DNA of 64,000 nt, taken from Achromobacter dolens (lineage in GTDB: Bacteria; Pseudomonadota; Gammaproteobacteria; Burkholderiales; Burkholderiaceae_B). Positions 36,588 through 45,593 of the stretch are shown in pieces (within the stretch, counting starts at the first letter, position 1; the number at the start of each line of letters is the position of its first letter). The notes beneath the pieces were generated by a model. It made no database searches, was not told the DNA's origin, and saw only the letters and a program-made list of their open reading frames with translations. The DNA lies in contig NZ_CADIJW010000002.1 in the NCBI RefSeq assembly GCF_902859745.1, forward strand, positions 124,001 to 188,000. Direction: 5' to 3'. Made by a program: the position numbers and the translations under genes.

Positions 36588-37561
36588 TGGCGTCCCCTGC
36601 GCAAGATCAGGGCCAGGAACATCACTCCGCCCACGAATTCGATGACCACGCTGACCGTGGTGCTCAGTTGCAGCACGCGCTCCAGCAGCGTCTGCCCGCC
36701 GACCAGGAAGATCACGCTGAGCAGCACAGCGGCCGGCACGGTGTGTCGGTGCCGGTCCGACCCCATCGCCTGATAGGCCAGGTTGCTCACCAGCAGCCCG
36801 AAGAACGTCACCGGCCCCACCAGCGCGGTGGACACCGACACCAGCACCGCGATGGCGGCCAACGTCAGCAACAAGGTGCGGCGGTAGTCCACGCCCAGGT
36901 TCAGCGCGATCTCGCGGCCCAGCGCCAGCACGTCGTAGCGGCGCCGCATGCGCCAGACCAGCAGCGTCGCCGCGGCCACAGCCGCCAGCGCGATCGGCAG
37001 CAGTTCGGTGCGCACTGAATTGAAGTTGGCAAACATCCGGTCCTGCAGCACCAGGAATTCGTTCGGGTCGATCAGGCGCACCACGAAGCTGGACAGGCTG
37101 CGAAACAGCAGCCCGAAGATGATGCCCACCAGCATCATCAAATGCAGGCTGCGCGCGGCGTCGGTGAACAGCCAGCGGAACAGCAGGCAGGCGAAGGCCG
37201 TCATCGCGCCCACTTCCAGCACGAAGGCCGCCACCGGATGGTTGACCGCGCCCGCCGCCTGGCCGAAGCCGAACACCACCAGCGACTGGATCAGCAGGTA
37301 GAGCGCGTCAAAGCCCATGATGGCCGGCGTCAGGATGCGGTTGTGCGTCACGGTCTGGAACAGCACCGACGACACCGCCACCGCGTAGGCCACCAGCAGC
37401 ATCGCCGCCAGCTTGCCGCCCCGGAACGGCAGCACGAAAGCCCATTGGCCGTTGGCGCCCAGCGTCATGAAACCGACGACGCACAGCAACGCGGCCGTGG
37501 CCAGCAGCGCGAGCCGCCAGGCCTGCGGCGAAGGCAACAGGCGCGACACGGATTCAGCCAC
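36584..37561 (-). CDS. ferric siderophore ABC transporter, permease
   Basis: A 325-residue FecCD-family permease with nine to ten membrane segments. The family stretch VGPVTFFGLLVSNLAYQAMG precedes the cytoplasmic ATPase-contact loop. LGREIALNLGVDYRRTLLL matches the CeuC/YclO subgroup. It overlaps both the previous permease (8 bases) and the ATPase (4 bases), so the three are translationally coupled. Confidence 0.92.
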   Translation of the reverse strand: MAESVSRLLPSPQAWRLALLATAALLCVVGFMTLGANGQWAFVLPFRGGKLAAMLLVAYAVAVSSVLFQTVTHNRILTPAIMGFDALYLLIQSLVVFGFGQAAGAVNHPVAAFVLEVGAMTAFACLLFRWLFTDAARSLHLMMLVGIIFGLLFRSLSSFVVRLIDPNEFLVLQDRMFANFNSVRTELLPIALAAVAAATLLVWRMRRRYDVLALGREIALNLGVDYRRTLLLTLAAIAVLVSVSTALVGPVTFFGLLVSNLAYQAMGSDRHRHTVPAAVLLSVIFLVGGQTLLERVLQLSTTVSVVIEFVGGVMFLALILRRGRQ

Positions 37562-38543
37562 GGCGCGCTCCCCGGCTGCGCAACAGGCACAGGAACAGGA
37601 CGCTGCCCACCACGCCCACCACCGTGCCCAGCGGCACCTCGTAGGGATGGATCACCAGCCGGCCGATGATGTCACAGGCCAGCACGAACACGCCCCCCAG
37701 CATCGCCACCCACGGAATCGCGCGGCGCATGTTGTCGCCCAGCATCAGGCTGACCGCGTTCGGCACGATCAGGCCCAGGAATGGAATGCCGCCGGCCGTG
37801 ACCACCACCACGGCGGAAATCGCCGACACGATCAGCAGGCCCACCAGCGTCAGGCGCGCGTGGTTCAGGCCGAGATTGGCGGCGAACTCGCGGCCCATGC
37901 CGGCCACGGTGTAGCGGTCCGCCGCCAGATAGGCCGCGGCCGCCAGCGCAAAGCCGATCCACAGCAGTTCGTAGCGGCCGCGCAGCACCCCGGAGAAATC
38001 CCCGGTGGTCCAGGCATGCAGGGATTGCAGCAGGTCATAGCGATAGGCGACGAAGGTGGTGACCGCATGGATCACGCCGCCCAGGATCAGGCCGATCAGC
38101 GGCACGATGAACGGCGTGCGCAGCGGCACGCGCCGCAGCAGCGCCAGGAACAGCAACGTGCCCGCCAGCGCAAAGCCGGTGGCCGTCAGCATCTTGCCGA
38201 TCACCGGCGTGTCCGGCGCCAGCAGCGTCACCGCCAGGATGCCGAGCGTGGCCGACTCGACGGTGCCGGCCGTGGTCGGCTCGACGTAGCGGTTGCGCAC
38301 CAGCATCTGCATGATCAGCCCAGCCACCGCCAGCGCCATGCCGGCCAGCAGCAGGGCCAGCGTGCGCGGCACGCGGCTGACCAGCAGCAGGCGCCAGGCG
38401 CGCTCGGCGTCCGGCCCGCCGGCCAGCGCGGCGAACGAAAACGACCCCGCGCCCAGGCTGACGCTGGCCACGCACAACGACAGCAACAGCAGCAACAAGG
38501 CCGCCAGCCCGGCCCAGCCGGTCATCATCCCGCCCTGCTTCAC
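37554..38543 (-). CDS. ferric siderophore ABC transporter, permease
   Basis: A 329-residue FecCD-family permease of the CeuB/YclN type. The GREFAANLGLNHARLTLVGL loop, the AGGIPFLGLIVPNAVSLMLG stretch and the end YEVPLGTVVGVVGSVLFLCL are characteristic. It follows the binding-protein gene by 36 bases and overlaps the second permease by 8. Confidence 0.92.
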   Translation of the reverse strand: MKQGGMMTGWAGLAALLLLLLSLCVASVSLGAGSFSFAALAGGPDAERAWRLLLVSRVPRTLALLLAGMALAVAGLIMQMLVRNRYVEPTTAGTVESATLGILAVTLLAPDTPVIGKMLTATGFALAGTLLFLALLRRVPLRTPFIVPLIGLILGGVIHAVTTFVAYRYDLLQSLHAWTTGDFSGVLRGRYELLWIGFALAAAAYLAADRYTVAGMGREFAANLGLNHARLTLVGLLIVSAISAVVVVTAGGIPFLGLIVPNAVSLMLGDNMRRAIPWVAMLGGVFVLACDIIGRLVIHPYEVPLGTVVGVVGSVLFLCLLRSRGARRG

Positions 38544-38579
38544 CCGGCCGACTCCGACGCCATCCGATGGACCATGCGC

Positions 38580-39554
38580 TTACTTGGCGTCCGGCTTGGC
38601 GCCCGACAGCGCGCGGGCGATATCGTCCACGTTCTGCTGCATGGCGGTCAGGCCCGCACTGCCCAGCAGGTACCAGTTGTAGCCGTTCAGGTAGACCACG
38701 CGCTGCTGTTTCCAGGCCTTGGTCGGGCGGATCAGGTCGTTGTCCAGCATCCGCTGGGCCGAGGTGCCTTCGCGGCCGATGGCGGCGTCGCGGTCGATCA
38801 CGAACAGCCAGTCGGGATCGGTCTGGGCAATGAACTCGAACGAGATCGCCTGGCCGTGGTTCGACACGTTCAGGTCCTTGGCGGCGGGCGCGAAGCCGAA
38901 CGCGTCGTGGATCACGCCGAAGCGCGAGCCGGGACCATAGGCGCTCATCTTGCCGCCGGTGGTCAGCACGATCAGCGCGGTGCCCGCCTTGCCCGCCTGG
39001 CCATGCAGCGCCGCGATCGAGGCGCGCAGCGCGTCCAGTTTTTCCCTGGCCTGGGTCTGTTTGCCATAGATGGCGGCCAGCGTTTCGGTGTTGCGCGTGA
39101 CGCTGCCGACCAGGTCCTTGGCGTCAACCGTCAGGTCGACCGTGGGCGCCAGTTTGGCCAATTCTTCGTACTTGGGCGCCGAACGGCCGGCCACGAATAT
39201 CACCTGCGGCTGGGCCGCGTGGATCACCTCGTAGTTGGGCTCGAACATGCTGCCAACCTTGAGGTAGCGCTTGTCGGCGTACTGGGCGAGCTGCGGCGGC
39301 AGCTTGGCGGCGCTGGGCACGCCGGCCACGTCCACGCCCAGCGCGTGCAGGGTGTCGAGCACCGCCAGGTCCAGCACCACGGTCTTGGTCGGGTTGGACG
39401 GCACGGCGGTCTCGCCGCGCGCGTGCTTGACCGGCACGCTCCGGGCCGCGTCCTGGGCCATGCTGGGGGCGCTGGCGGCGCCCAGGGCCAGGGCCGTGGT
39501 GGCACACGCCAGCCAGCGGCCGGCGCGCCCTGCCAAGGTTTGCTTCATCGTCAT
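38580..39554 (-). CDS. ferric siderophore ABC transporter, periplasmic binding protein
   Basis: A 324-residue FatB/CeuE/YclQ-type binding protein. A Sec signal peptide ends near SMAQ-DAA; no good lipobox is seen, so it is probably soluble in the periplasm. ETAVPSNPTKTVVLDLAVLD and the YEELAKLAPTVDLT region belong to the family, which binds ferric catecholates. The ATG at 39554 is chosen over 39548 because a GGAGAG site lies upstream. It is 65 bases downstream of the FepA-like receptor gene. Confidence 0.92.
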   Translation of the reverse strand: MTMKQTLAGRAGRWLACATTALALGAASAPSMAQDAARSVPVKHARGETAVPSNPTKTVVLDLAVLDTLHALGVDVAGVPSAAKLPPQLAQYADKRYLKVGSMFEPNYEVIHAAQPQVIFVAGRSAPKYEELAKLAPTVDLTVDAKDLVGSVTRNTETLAAIYGKQTQAREKLDALRASIAALHGQAGKAGTALIVLTTGGKMSAYGPGSRFGVIHDAFGFAPAAKDLNVSNHGQAISFEFIAQTDPDWLFVIDRDAAIGREGTSAQRMLDNDLIRPTKAWKQQRVVYLNGYNWYLLGSAGLTAMQQNVDDIARALSGAKPDAK

Positions 39555-39619
39555 GCTTGTCTCTCCAGGTTGCGGGAACACCGCCAGGCGGCGGCGCGTC
39601 CCGGTTGTTGCTCGCGGGC

Positions 39620-41641
39620 TCAGAACTTCACGCCCACGCCCAGCCAATAACGGCGGCCGTCTTCGACGTAGCCGTAGTCGTCGTAGCCGACCTGCTTGTC
39701 GAACAGGTTGTAGATGCCGGCGTACACCGACACCTTCTTGTTCACGGCATACGAGCCGCCCAGGTCGACGAAGGTGTACGACGGCGCCACCAGCGAGGTC
39801 GAGGACGGGCCGGTAATCGGCTGGCTTTCCTTGCCGCGGTAGTTGACGCGGGCCCACGCTTGCAGCGCGTCGGAGGCCTGCCAGTTGACCGTGGTGGTGA
39901 ACAGGTGCTTGGGCAGTTGGTTCAGCGGCTGGCCCTGGTACTGGCCGGACTTCTGTTCCGACTTGGTGAAGGTGTAGCTGCTGGTCAGCGACCAGTCGCG
40001 GCCCAGCGGCAGCTTCAGGTTGGCCTCGACGCCGCGCGACACCGCCTTGTCCACGTTCATGTAGGTGGTGGGATTGGAGCCGAACCGGTTGGGGCCGTCG
40101 GTGCATTGCGACAGCGGGCAGGCGACGCGGGTGATCTTGTCCTTGAAGTTGTTGTTGAACAGGGTCAGGCCGGCATTGAAGCCCTCGCCGTCGTCATACA
40201 GCAGGCCAAGTTCCTGGGTCACCGACTTCTCGGGCGTCAGGTCGGGGTTGCCGTACATGTTGCCGCCGCGGCTGACCTGCCCCCAGCCGGCCACGGTCTG
40301 GCGCAGGTCGGGCGCGCGGAAACCGGTGGACACGCCGCCCTTCAGGGTCCAGCGCTCGGCCATGTGCCACACGCCGTACAGGCGCGGACTGAAATGGCTG
40401 CCGAAGTTCTCGTCCTGGTCCATGCGCAGGCCGCCGGTCAGCGCGAAGCTTTCGACCAGGCGCCATTCGTCCTCGGCGAACAGCGCCCACTGGTAGCGCT
40501 CCACCTTGCTGGGACCGCCGGCGAGCTGGTTGCCGGTCTGGTCGGTCAGGCGCTGCGTCAGGTAGGTGCCGCCCAGGGTCAGCATGTGCGAACCCAGCGG
40601 CAGCGTCCAACTGGTCTGCAGGTCCAGGTTCTTGATCTTCATCTGGCGCGAGCGGTTGTCGAACTCTTCCTGCTGCACGTAGCTGTCGGACACGCCCCAA
40701 CCCCAGCGGCCGGTGTGCGACAGCGCCCATTTGTTGCTGCGGTAATCGGTTTCCGACGAGGCCGGGCAGCCGTTGCGCGGGCACGCCACGCCGGGAGCCA
40801 GCGGCGCGACGGTCTTGCCCAGCGTGTTCTCGTACTTCTGGCGGCTGGAAGTGGCTTCCAGCACGATGTCGTGGTCGCGGTTGGGCGTCAGCGCCAGCTT
40901 GGCCGTGATGTTGGTGGCGTTGCGCTTGCGGTAGCCCTCGACGATCCTGTCTTCGTCGCGCTGGGTCGCCTGGCCGTAGATCTGCAGGCCCAGCAGGTCA
41001 TTCTTGATCGGGCCCGCCAGGTAGAAGTTGCCCTGGTAGATGTCGCCGGACTTGCTGCTTTCCTGGATGGTGGTGTCCATGCGGATTTCGCCGCCCCACT
41101 CGTAGGGCACCTTGCGGGTGATGATGTTGATCACCCCGCCCATGGCGTCGGAACCATACAGCGACGACATCGGCCCGCGCACCACCTCGATGCGCTCGAT
41201 GGCCGAGATCGGCGGCGTCCAGCCGCCTTCGACGCCGCCGGAATCGGAGTTGGTGCGGGTTTCACGCGAGTTCTGGCGCTTGCCATCGATCAGGATCAGC
41301 GTGTACTTGGGGCCCATGCCGCGCAGGCTGATGTCCTGGCGGTCGCCGCCGCCGGTGACCACCACGCCCGGCACTTCGACCAGCGCGTCGGTGACATCAC
41401 GGTAGAACTTCTTTTCGAGATCCTGGCGCGTGATCACGCTGATCGAGGCCGGCGCGTCCTGGATCTGCTGCTCGTAGCCGCTGGCCGTCACCACCACGGT
41501 ATCCAGCGTCCTGGCGTCGGCCGGCGCGGCCGATTGCGCCAAGACCGGATGACCGGCGACAAAGCCGCTGGCGCACAAGGCGACAGCCAGGCCGGTACGC
41601 GGGCCGAATGCGCGGCGCGCGGCCAGATCGTTGCAGCTCAT
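39620..41641 (-). CDS. TonB-dependent catecholate (enterobactin-type) receptor
   Basis: A 673-residue receptor of the FepA/BfeA/PfeA family. The signal peptide ends at VLAQSAAP, then a TonB box-like segment DTVVVTASG. The plug contains QDISLRGMGPKYTLILIDGK and ERIEVVRGPMSSLYGSDAMG. The barrel ends YWLGVGVKF with the required terminal phenylalanine. Two cysteine pairs (CPRNGC and CPLSQC) are in extracellular loops, as in FepA. A Fur box is upstream. It heads the operon with the binding protein, permeases and ATPase, and is divergent from a two-component system. Enterobactin is the likely but unproven ligand. Confidence 0.9.
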   Translation of the reverse strand: MSCNDLAARRAFGPRTGLAVALCASGFVAGHPVLAQSAAPADARTLDTVVVTASGYEQQIQDAPASISVITRQDLEKKFYRDVTDALVEVPGVVVTGGGDRQDISLRGMGPKYTLILIDGKRQNSRETRTNSDSGGVEGGWTPPISAIERIEVVRGPMSSLYGSDAMGGVINIITRKVPYEWGGEIRMDTTIQESSKSGDIYQGNFYLAGPIKNDLLGLQIYGQATQRDEDRIVEGYRKRNATNITAKLALTPNRDHDIVLEATSSRQKYENTLGKTVAPLAPGVACPRNGCPASSETDYRSNKWALSHTGRWGWGVSDSYVQQEEFDNRSRQMKIKNLDLQTSWTLPLGSHMLTLGGTYLTQRLTDQTGNQLAGGPSKVERYQWALFAEDEWRLVESFALTGGLRMDQDENFGSHFSPRLYGVWHMAERWTLKGGVSTGFRAPDLRQTVAGWGQVSRGGNMYGNPDLTPEKSVTQELGLLYDDGEGFNAGLTLFNNNFKDKITRVACPLSQCTDGPNRFGSNPTTYMNVDKAVSRGVEANLKLPLGRDWSLTSSYTFTKSEQKSGQYQGQPLNQLPKHLFTTTVNWQASDALQAWARVNYRGKESQPITGPSSTSLVAPSYTFVDLGGSYAVNKKVSVYAGIYNLFDKQVGYDDYGYVEDGRRYWLGVGVKF

Positions 41642-41706
41642 GATTTCAGACTCTCCCGTCCCGGAAGGGCCGCGCCCCGCGCGCCGCCCTGTCCGCTTCA
41701 ATTTTT

Positions 41707-41725
41707 AATGAAAACTATTCTCATA
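41707..41725 (-). promoter_or_regulatory. Fur box between the FepA-like receptor and the two-component system
   Basis: On the - strand the site reads TATGAGAATAGTTTTCATT, a good match to the 19-bp Fur consensus. It is 66 bases from the receptor start and about 120 from the response-regulator start, so Fur could control both directions. Confidence 0.75.
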
Positions 41726-41846
41726 TTAGAATTGAGGCCAAGCGTGAGCTGCAACACGCTTTCCGCAACTTTTACTTTCTTCGCACTTCTTGACACTTCT
41801 GCCGCCGGCGACCCGCTATGCTGCCGTGGCAACAGAACCCAAGCGC

Positions 41847-42560
41847 ATGCCCATACCCTCCCCCATGGCAACGCGCCGCATCCTGTTGATCGACGACGAC
41901 GTCGACCTGGCATTGATGCTGCGCGAGTACCTAGAGCCCGGCCACATCGAACTGACCCTGGCGCACAACAGCGCCCAAGGTCTGCCACTTGCAATGCAAG
42001 ATTGCTTCGATCTGGTGCTGCTCGACCTGATGCTGCCGGACGGCAGCGGCCTCGATCTGCTGCGCCATCTGCGCCGCCACTCGCGCCGCCCCGTCATCAT
42101 GTTCACCGCCCACGGCGGTGAAACCGACAGGGTGCTGGGACTCGAACTGGGCGCCGACGACTACCTGGCCAAACCTTTCGGTCCGCGCGAACTCAAGGCC
42201 CGCATCGGCGCCGTGCTGCGCCGCTTCGAGGAAAGGCCCGACCCCTCCCCGCCCGAGCTGAACGTCGGCGCGCTATCGCTGGACGCCGCCAGCGGCCGCG
42301 CCCGCCTGGGCGGGCAGGAAGTGCTGCTGACCGGCGCCGAACAGCGCGTCCTCGAAGTCCTGATGCGCACCCCGGGCCAAGTGGTGCCGCGCGAACAGAT
42401 CAGCCTGTACGCGCTGGGCCGCGCCGCCGATCGCTACGACCGCAGCATCGACACCCACATCAGCAGCCTGCGCCGGAAACTGCAACTGGACCAGGCCGGC
42501 GACGCCCCCGCCATCCGCAACCTGCGCGGTCTGGGCTACGTGCTGGCCGGCGCGGCCTGA
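41847..42560 (+). CDS. OmpR-family response regulator
   Basis: A 237-residue response regulator. The receiver domain has the acidic pocket LIDDDVD, phospho-acceptor Asp60 in LVLLDLMLPDGSG and the conserved lysine in DYLAKPFGPREL. The winged-helix output domain (about 140-232) has DRSIDTHISSLRRKL and NLRGLGYVL. The start is uncertain: the ATG at 41865 (MATRRILL) is equally possible and neither has a strong ribosome site. It overlaps the kinase by one base. Divergence from a FepA-like receptor suggests a PfeR-like role, activating siderophore uptake. Confidence 0.88.
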   Translation: MPIPSPMATRRILLIDDDVDLALMLREYLEPGHIELTLAHNSAQGLPLAMQDCFDLVLLDLMLPDGSGLDLLRHLRRHSRRPVIMFTAHGGETDRVLGLELGADDYLAKPFGPRELKARIGAVLRRFEERPDPSPPELNVGALSLDAASGRARLGGQEVLLTGAEQRVLEVLMRTPGQVVPREQISLYALGRAADRYDRSIDTHISSLRRKLQLDQAGDAPAIRNLRGLGYVLAGAA

Positions 42561-43957
42561 TGCGCGGGCTGCCCGTCCGCTCCCTGTTCTGGCGCGCCTT
42601 CCTGACCTTCTGGGGCGCGATGGCCGTCATCACGGTCTGCGGCATGATGCTGACCGCCGCGGTGGCCTGGTACCGCGTCGATTCGCTCGACGGCCTGAAC
42701 CCCGGCAACCTGACGCGCGACGCGGCCCAGATCGCGCGCGGCGAAGGCGCCGACGGCCTGCGGCGCTGGGTCGAGGCCATGGACGCGCGCTATTCGGCGC
42801 TCAAGATTTATATCGTCGACACGCACGATCGCGACATCCTCGGCCGCCGGTTGCCGACCCGCCTGGACGACTGGCTGGCGGCCTTCCGCGCCGCGCCCGA
42901 TCCAGGCCTGATCGCCGCCTCCATCGAAGTCCCAGCCGATCCGGCCGCGCTGCGCGTGTCGTGGTGGGATCCGCAATTGCTGACATTGCCGGACAACCGT
43001 GAACTGCTGATGCTGTTCCTGCCGTTCGACTCCTCGCACTGGGAAGTGCTGGGACTGACGCCGGTGGCGCTGGGCCTGCTGCTGTTCGCGCTGGCCATCA
43101 CCGCCCCTTTCTGCTGGGCGCTGACGCGCCACGTGGCCGCGCCGCTGGACCAAATGCGCGGCGCAGCGCGCGCCCTGGCCGCCGGCCGGCTCGATACCCG
43201 CACCCCCGGCGCGCTGTCGCGGCGCCAGGACGAACTGGGCCTGCTGGCGCGCGACTTCGACGCCATGGCCGGCCGCCTGCAGGCGCTGGTCGATACGCGC
43301 GAGCAACTGCTGCGCAACATCGCCCACGAACTGCGCTCGCCGCTGGCGCGCCTGCGCCTGGGCGTGGAACTGGCGCGCCGCAAGGACGAGCGCCAGGACC
43401 TGCAACTGGACCGCATGGAACGCGAATGCGAGCGCCTGGACACCCTGGTGGGCAGCACCCTGCGGCTGGCGCGCATGGGCGCCCTGCCCCTGCCCACCGA
43501 TACGCTGGACCTGGCGGACGTGGTCGACGACGTGGTGCAGGATGCGCGCTTCGAGGCCGGCGAACGCCAGATCGCCATTGGCTGGCACCGTCCGCCGCCG
43601 CTGCGCATCGCGGCCGACCGCGACAGCCTGGCCAGCGCCATCGAAAACGTCCTGCGCAACGCCCTGCGTTTCGCGCCGGCGGGCGGCGCGATCCAGGTGC
43701 GCCTGCTGGCCGACGCCGGCGAAGCCTGCCTGGAAATCGAGGACAACGGCCCAGGCGTGCCGGAAAAGGAACTGGCTTATCTGTTCGAACCGTTCTACCA
43801 GGGCGCCCCCGCCGCGGACGCGCCCCCCGGCGGCGCCGGCCTGGGTTTGAGCATCGCGCGCGCCGCCGTGGCGGCCCACAAGGGCCGCATCTCGGCGCGC
43901 AACGCCGCCCCGCACGGGCTGAGCGTGCGCATCGAGCTGCCGCGCATGGCCGCCTGA
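42560..43957 (+). CDS. sensor histidine kinase (CpxA/PfeS-like)
   Basis: A 465-residue membrane kinase. Membrane segments lie at about 11-36 and 160-185, enclosing a periplasmic sensor domain of about 120 residues. HAMP follows (about 186-240). The phospho-acceptor His256 is in IAHELRSPLARLR. The ATPase domain has ENVLRNALRFAP, DNGPGVP and GAGLGLSIARAA. It is translationally coupled (TGATG) to the response regulator. The sensed signal is not known; by analogy with PfeS it could be ferric enterobactin in the periplasm. Confidence 0.88.
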   Translation: MRGLPVRSLFWRAFLTFWGAMAVITVCGMMLTAAVAWYRVDSLDGLNPGNLTRDAAQIARGEGADGLRRWVEAMDARYSALKIYIVDTHDRDILGRRLPTRLDDWLAAFRAAPDPGLIAASIEVPADPAALRVSWWDPQLLTLPDNRELLMLFLPFDSSHWEVLGLTPVALGLLLFALAITAPFCWALTRHVAAPLDQMRGAARALAAGRLDTRTPGALSRRQDELGLLARDFDAMAGRLQALVDTREQLLRNIAHELRSPLARLRLGVELARRKDERQDLQLDRMERECERLDTLVGSTLRLARMGALPLPTDTLDLADVVDDVVQDARFEAGERQIAIGWHRPPPLRIAADRDSLASAIENVLRNALRFAPAGGAIQVRLLADAGEACLEIEDNGPGVPEKELAYLFEPFYQGAPAADAPPGGAGLGLSIARAAVAAHKGRISARNAAPHGLSVRIELPRMAA

Positions 43958-43980
43958 CCCACGCGGCCGCGTCGCCAGTC

Positions 43981-44023
43981 GTCAGGAATCAGTCGCCGGG
44001 CACCAATAGTCAGGAATCAGTCG
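43981..44023. repeat. 15-bp direct repeat at the 3' end of tatD
   Basis: GTCAGGAATCAGTCG occurs at 43981-43995 and again at 44009-44023, 28 bases apart. The second copy includes the stop codon of the TatD gene. It looks like a small tandem duplication; I see no integrase or other mobile gene. Confidence 0.7.
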
Positions 44024-44832
44024 TCGGCCAGGATCGCGGCCGACAGCCGCGGCAACACCCGCAGCGCATTGGCCGTGGTCGCCTGCGCCACCTGCGCCGG
44101 CGTGATACCGCGCAGTCCGGCCAGCACCTGGGCGATGCGGGCCAGCTCGCCGGGCCGGTTGCGCCGCCGCGGCGGATGCAGCCAGGCCGGGGGGATATCC
44201 GGCGCGTCGGTCTCCAGCACCAGATGGCGCAGGTCGACGTCGGTGGCGTGGCGGCGGATCTGCAATGCCCGTTCGTAGGTCATGGCCCCGCCCAGCCCCA
44301 GCGCGAAGCCCTGCTCGACGAAGGCCTGGGCCTGCTGCGCGCTGCCATTGAAGGCATGCGCGATGCCGCCGATACGCTCGTGGCGCCGCAGGTACTTCAG
44401 CAGGATGTCTTGCGATTTGCGCACGTGCAGCAGCACCGGCAGCTTGAATTCCGCCGCCATGGCCAGTTGGGCGGCGTAGAAACGCTCCTGCCGCGCGCGC
44501 GGCTCGCCCGAGGCGATTTCCGGCACGAAGAAATCCAGTCCGATCTCGCCGATGGCGACGAAACGGGGATCGCCCAGCGACTGCCGGATGGCGTCGCGCA
44601 GGGCGTCCAGATCGGCATCGTCGGCGCGCTGCACATAAAGAGGATGGATGCCCAGCGCGTAGGCGCCGCCGGCCACCTGCCCGGCAAGCTCCCGCACGAC
44701 GGCAAAATTGGCCCGTTCGATGGCGGGAATGACGATGGCCTGGACGCCGGCTTCAAGCGCGTGTCCGATGACCTGGCGACGATCGGCATCGAACTCGGCG
44801 GCGTCCAGGTGGCAATGGGTGTCGATCAGCAT
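44017..44832 (-). CDS. TatD-family metal-dependent deoxyribonuclease (YcfH-like)
   Basis: A 271-residue TatD-type nuclease. Metal ligands are seen in the N-terminal IDTHCHLDAAEFD (residues 3-15), GEIGLDFF, HVRKS, HAFNGS and ETDAPDIPP, in the normal order. It has 3'-5' exonuclease activity in characterised members. It lies 71 bases downstream of lolD on the same strand and may be co-transcribed. Assignment to YcfH versus TatD proper is not certain. Confidence 0.92.
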   Translation of the reverse strand: MLIDTHCHLDAAEFDADRRQVIGHALEAGVQAIVIPAIERANFAVVRELAGQVAGGAYALGIHPLYVQRADDADLDALRDAIRQSLGDPRFVAIGEIGLDFFVPEIASGEPRARQERFYAAQLAMAAEFKLPVLLHVRKSQDILLKYLRRHERIGGIAHAFNGSAQQAQAFVEQGFALGLGGAMTYERALQIRRHATDVDLRHLVLETDAPDIPPAWLHPPRRRNRPGELARIAQVLAGLRGITPAQVAQATTANALRVLPRLSAAILADD

Positions 44833-44903
44833 GGGCGCGGCCTCCTTGCCCGGGTTTCCTGCACAATCATCGCGCCGCCCGGCCCACGGACCGGCCGCGG
44901 GCG

Positions 44904-45593
44904 TCAGCCCGAGACCAGCCGGCCGTTTTCCATCAGCAACTGACGGTCGGCGCGCGCCGCCAGCTCGGGGTCGTGGGTCACGATCGCAAATGCCGTGCCC
45001 GACTCGCGATTGACCCGCGTCAGCAGTTCGAACATGTTGTGCGCGGTATGGCGGTCCAGGTTGCCGGTGGGCTCATCGGCCAGCACGCACACCGGCCGCG
45101 TCACCAGCGCGCGCGCCAGCGCCACGCGCTGGCGTTCGCCGCCCGACAGTTGCCCCGGAAAGTGCCCTTCGCGCGCCGCCAGGCCAACCAGGCCCAGAAC
45201 CTCGCGCGCCGCCTCGCGGGCCTTGTCGCGGTTCTCGCGGCGCACGATCAGCGGCATGGCCACGTTGTCCAGCGCCGAAAATTCCGGCAGCAGGTGGTGG
45301 AACTGGTAGACGAAGCCCAGGCTGCGGTTGCGCACCTGGCTCTTCTTCGCTTCGGACAACCCGACGGCCAAATGGCCGTCGACCGAGACGGAGCCGCTGG
45401 TGGGCACGTCCAGCAGGCCCAGGATGTGCAGCAGCGTGCTCTTGCCGGAGCCGGACGCGCCGACGATGGCGACCATTTCGCCTCGCGCCACGCTCAAGCT
45501 CACGTTGCTCAACACCTCGATGCGGGCCGGCCCCTCGTCATAGATCTTGACGAGGTTGTCCGCCTGCAGCGCGGGAGTCACGGTATCAGTCAT
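44904..45593 (-). CDS. lolD: lipoprotein-releasing ABC transporter, ATPase LolD
   Basis: A 229-residue ATPase of the LolCDE complex, which extracts outer-membrane lipoproteins from the inner membrane. Walker A is GASGSGKST (45-53), the signature LSGGERQRVALARAL, Walker B VCVLADEPTGNLD. The LolD-specific stretch LGFVYQFHHLLPEFSALDNV is present. It overlaps the lolC/E gene by eight bases. Confidence 0.96.
   Translation of the reverse strand: MTDTVTPALQADNLVKIYDEGPARIEVLSNVSLSVARGEMVAIVGASGSGKSTLLHILGLLDVPTSGSVSVDGHLAVGLSEAKKSQVRNRSLGFVYQFHHLLPEFSALDNVAMPLIVRRENRDKAREAAREVLGLVGLAAREGHFPGQLSGGERQRVALARALVTRPVCVLADEPTGNLDRHTAHNMFELLTRVNRESGTAFAIVTHDPELAARADRQLLMENGRLVSG

Noticed and set aside
37413-39650. 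A 745-residue frame antisense to the siderophore transporter genes
   Set aside because: Gln/His/Arg-rich shadow; the transporter genes on the - strand have all expected motifs and couplings.
43981-44023. The direct repeat as an attachment site of a mobile element
   Set aside because: The copies are 28 bases apart and no integrase, tRNA gene or cargo lies between or near them.
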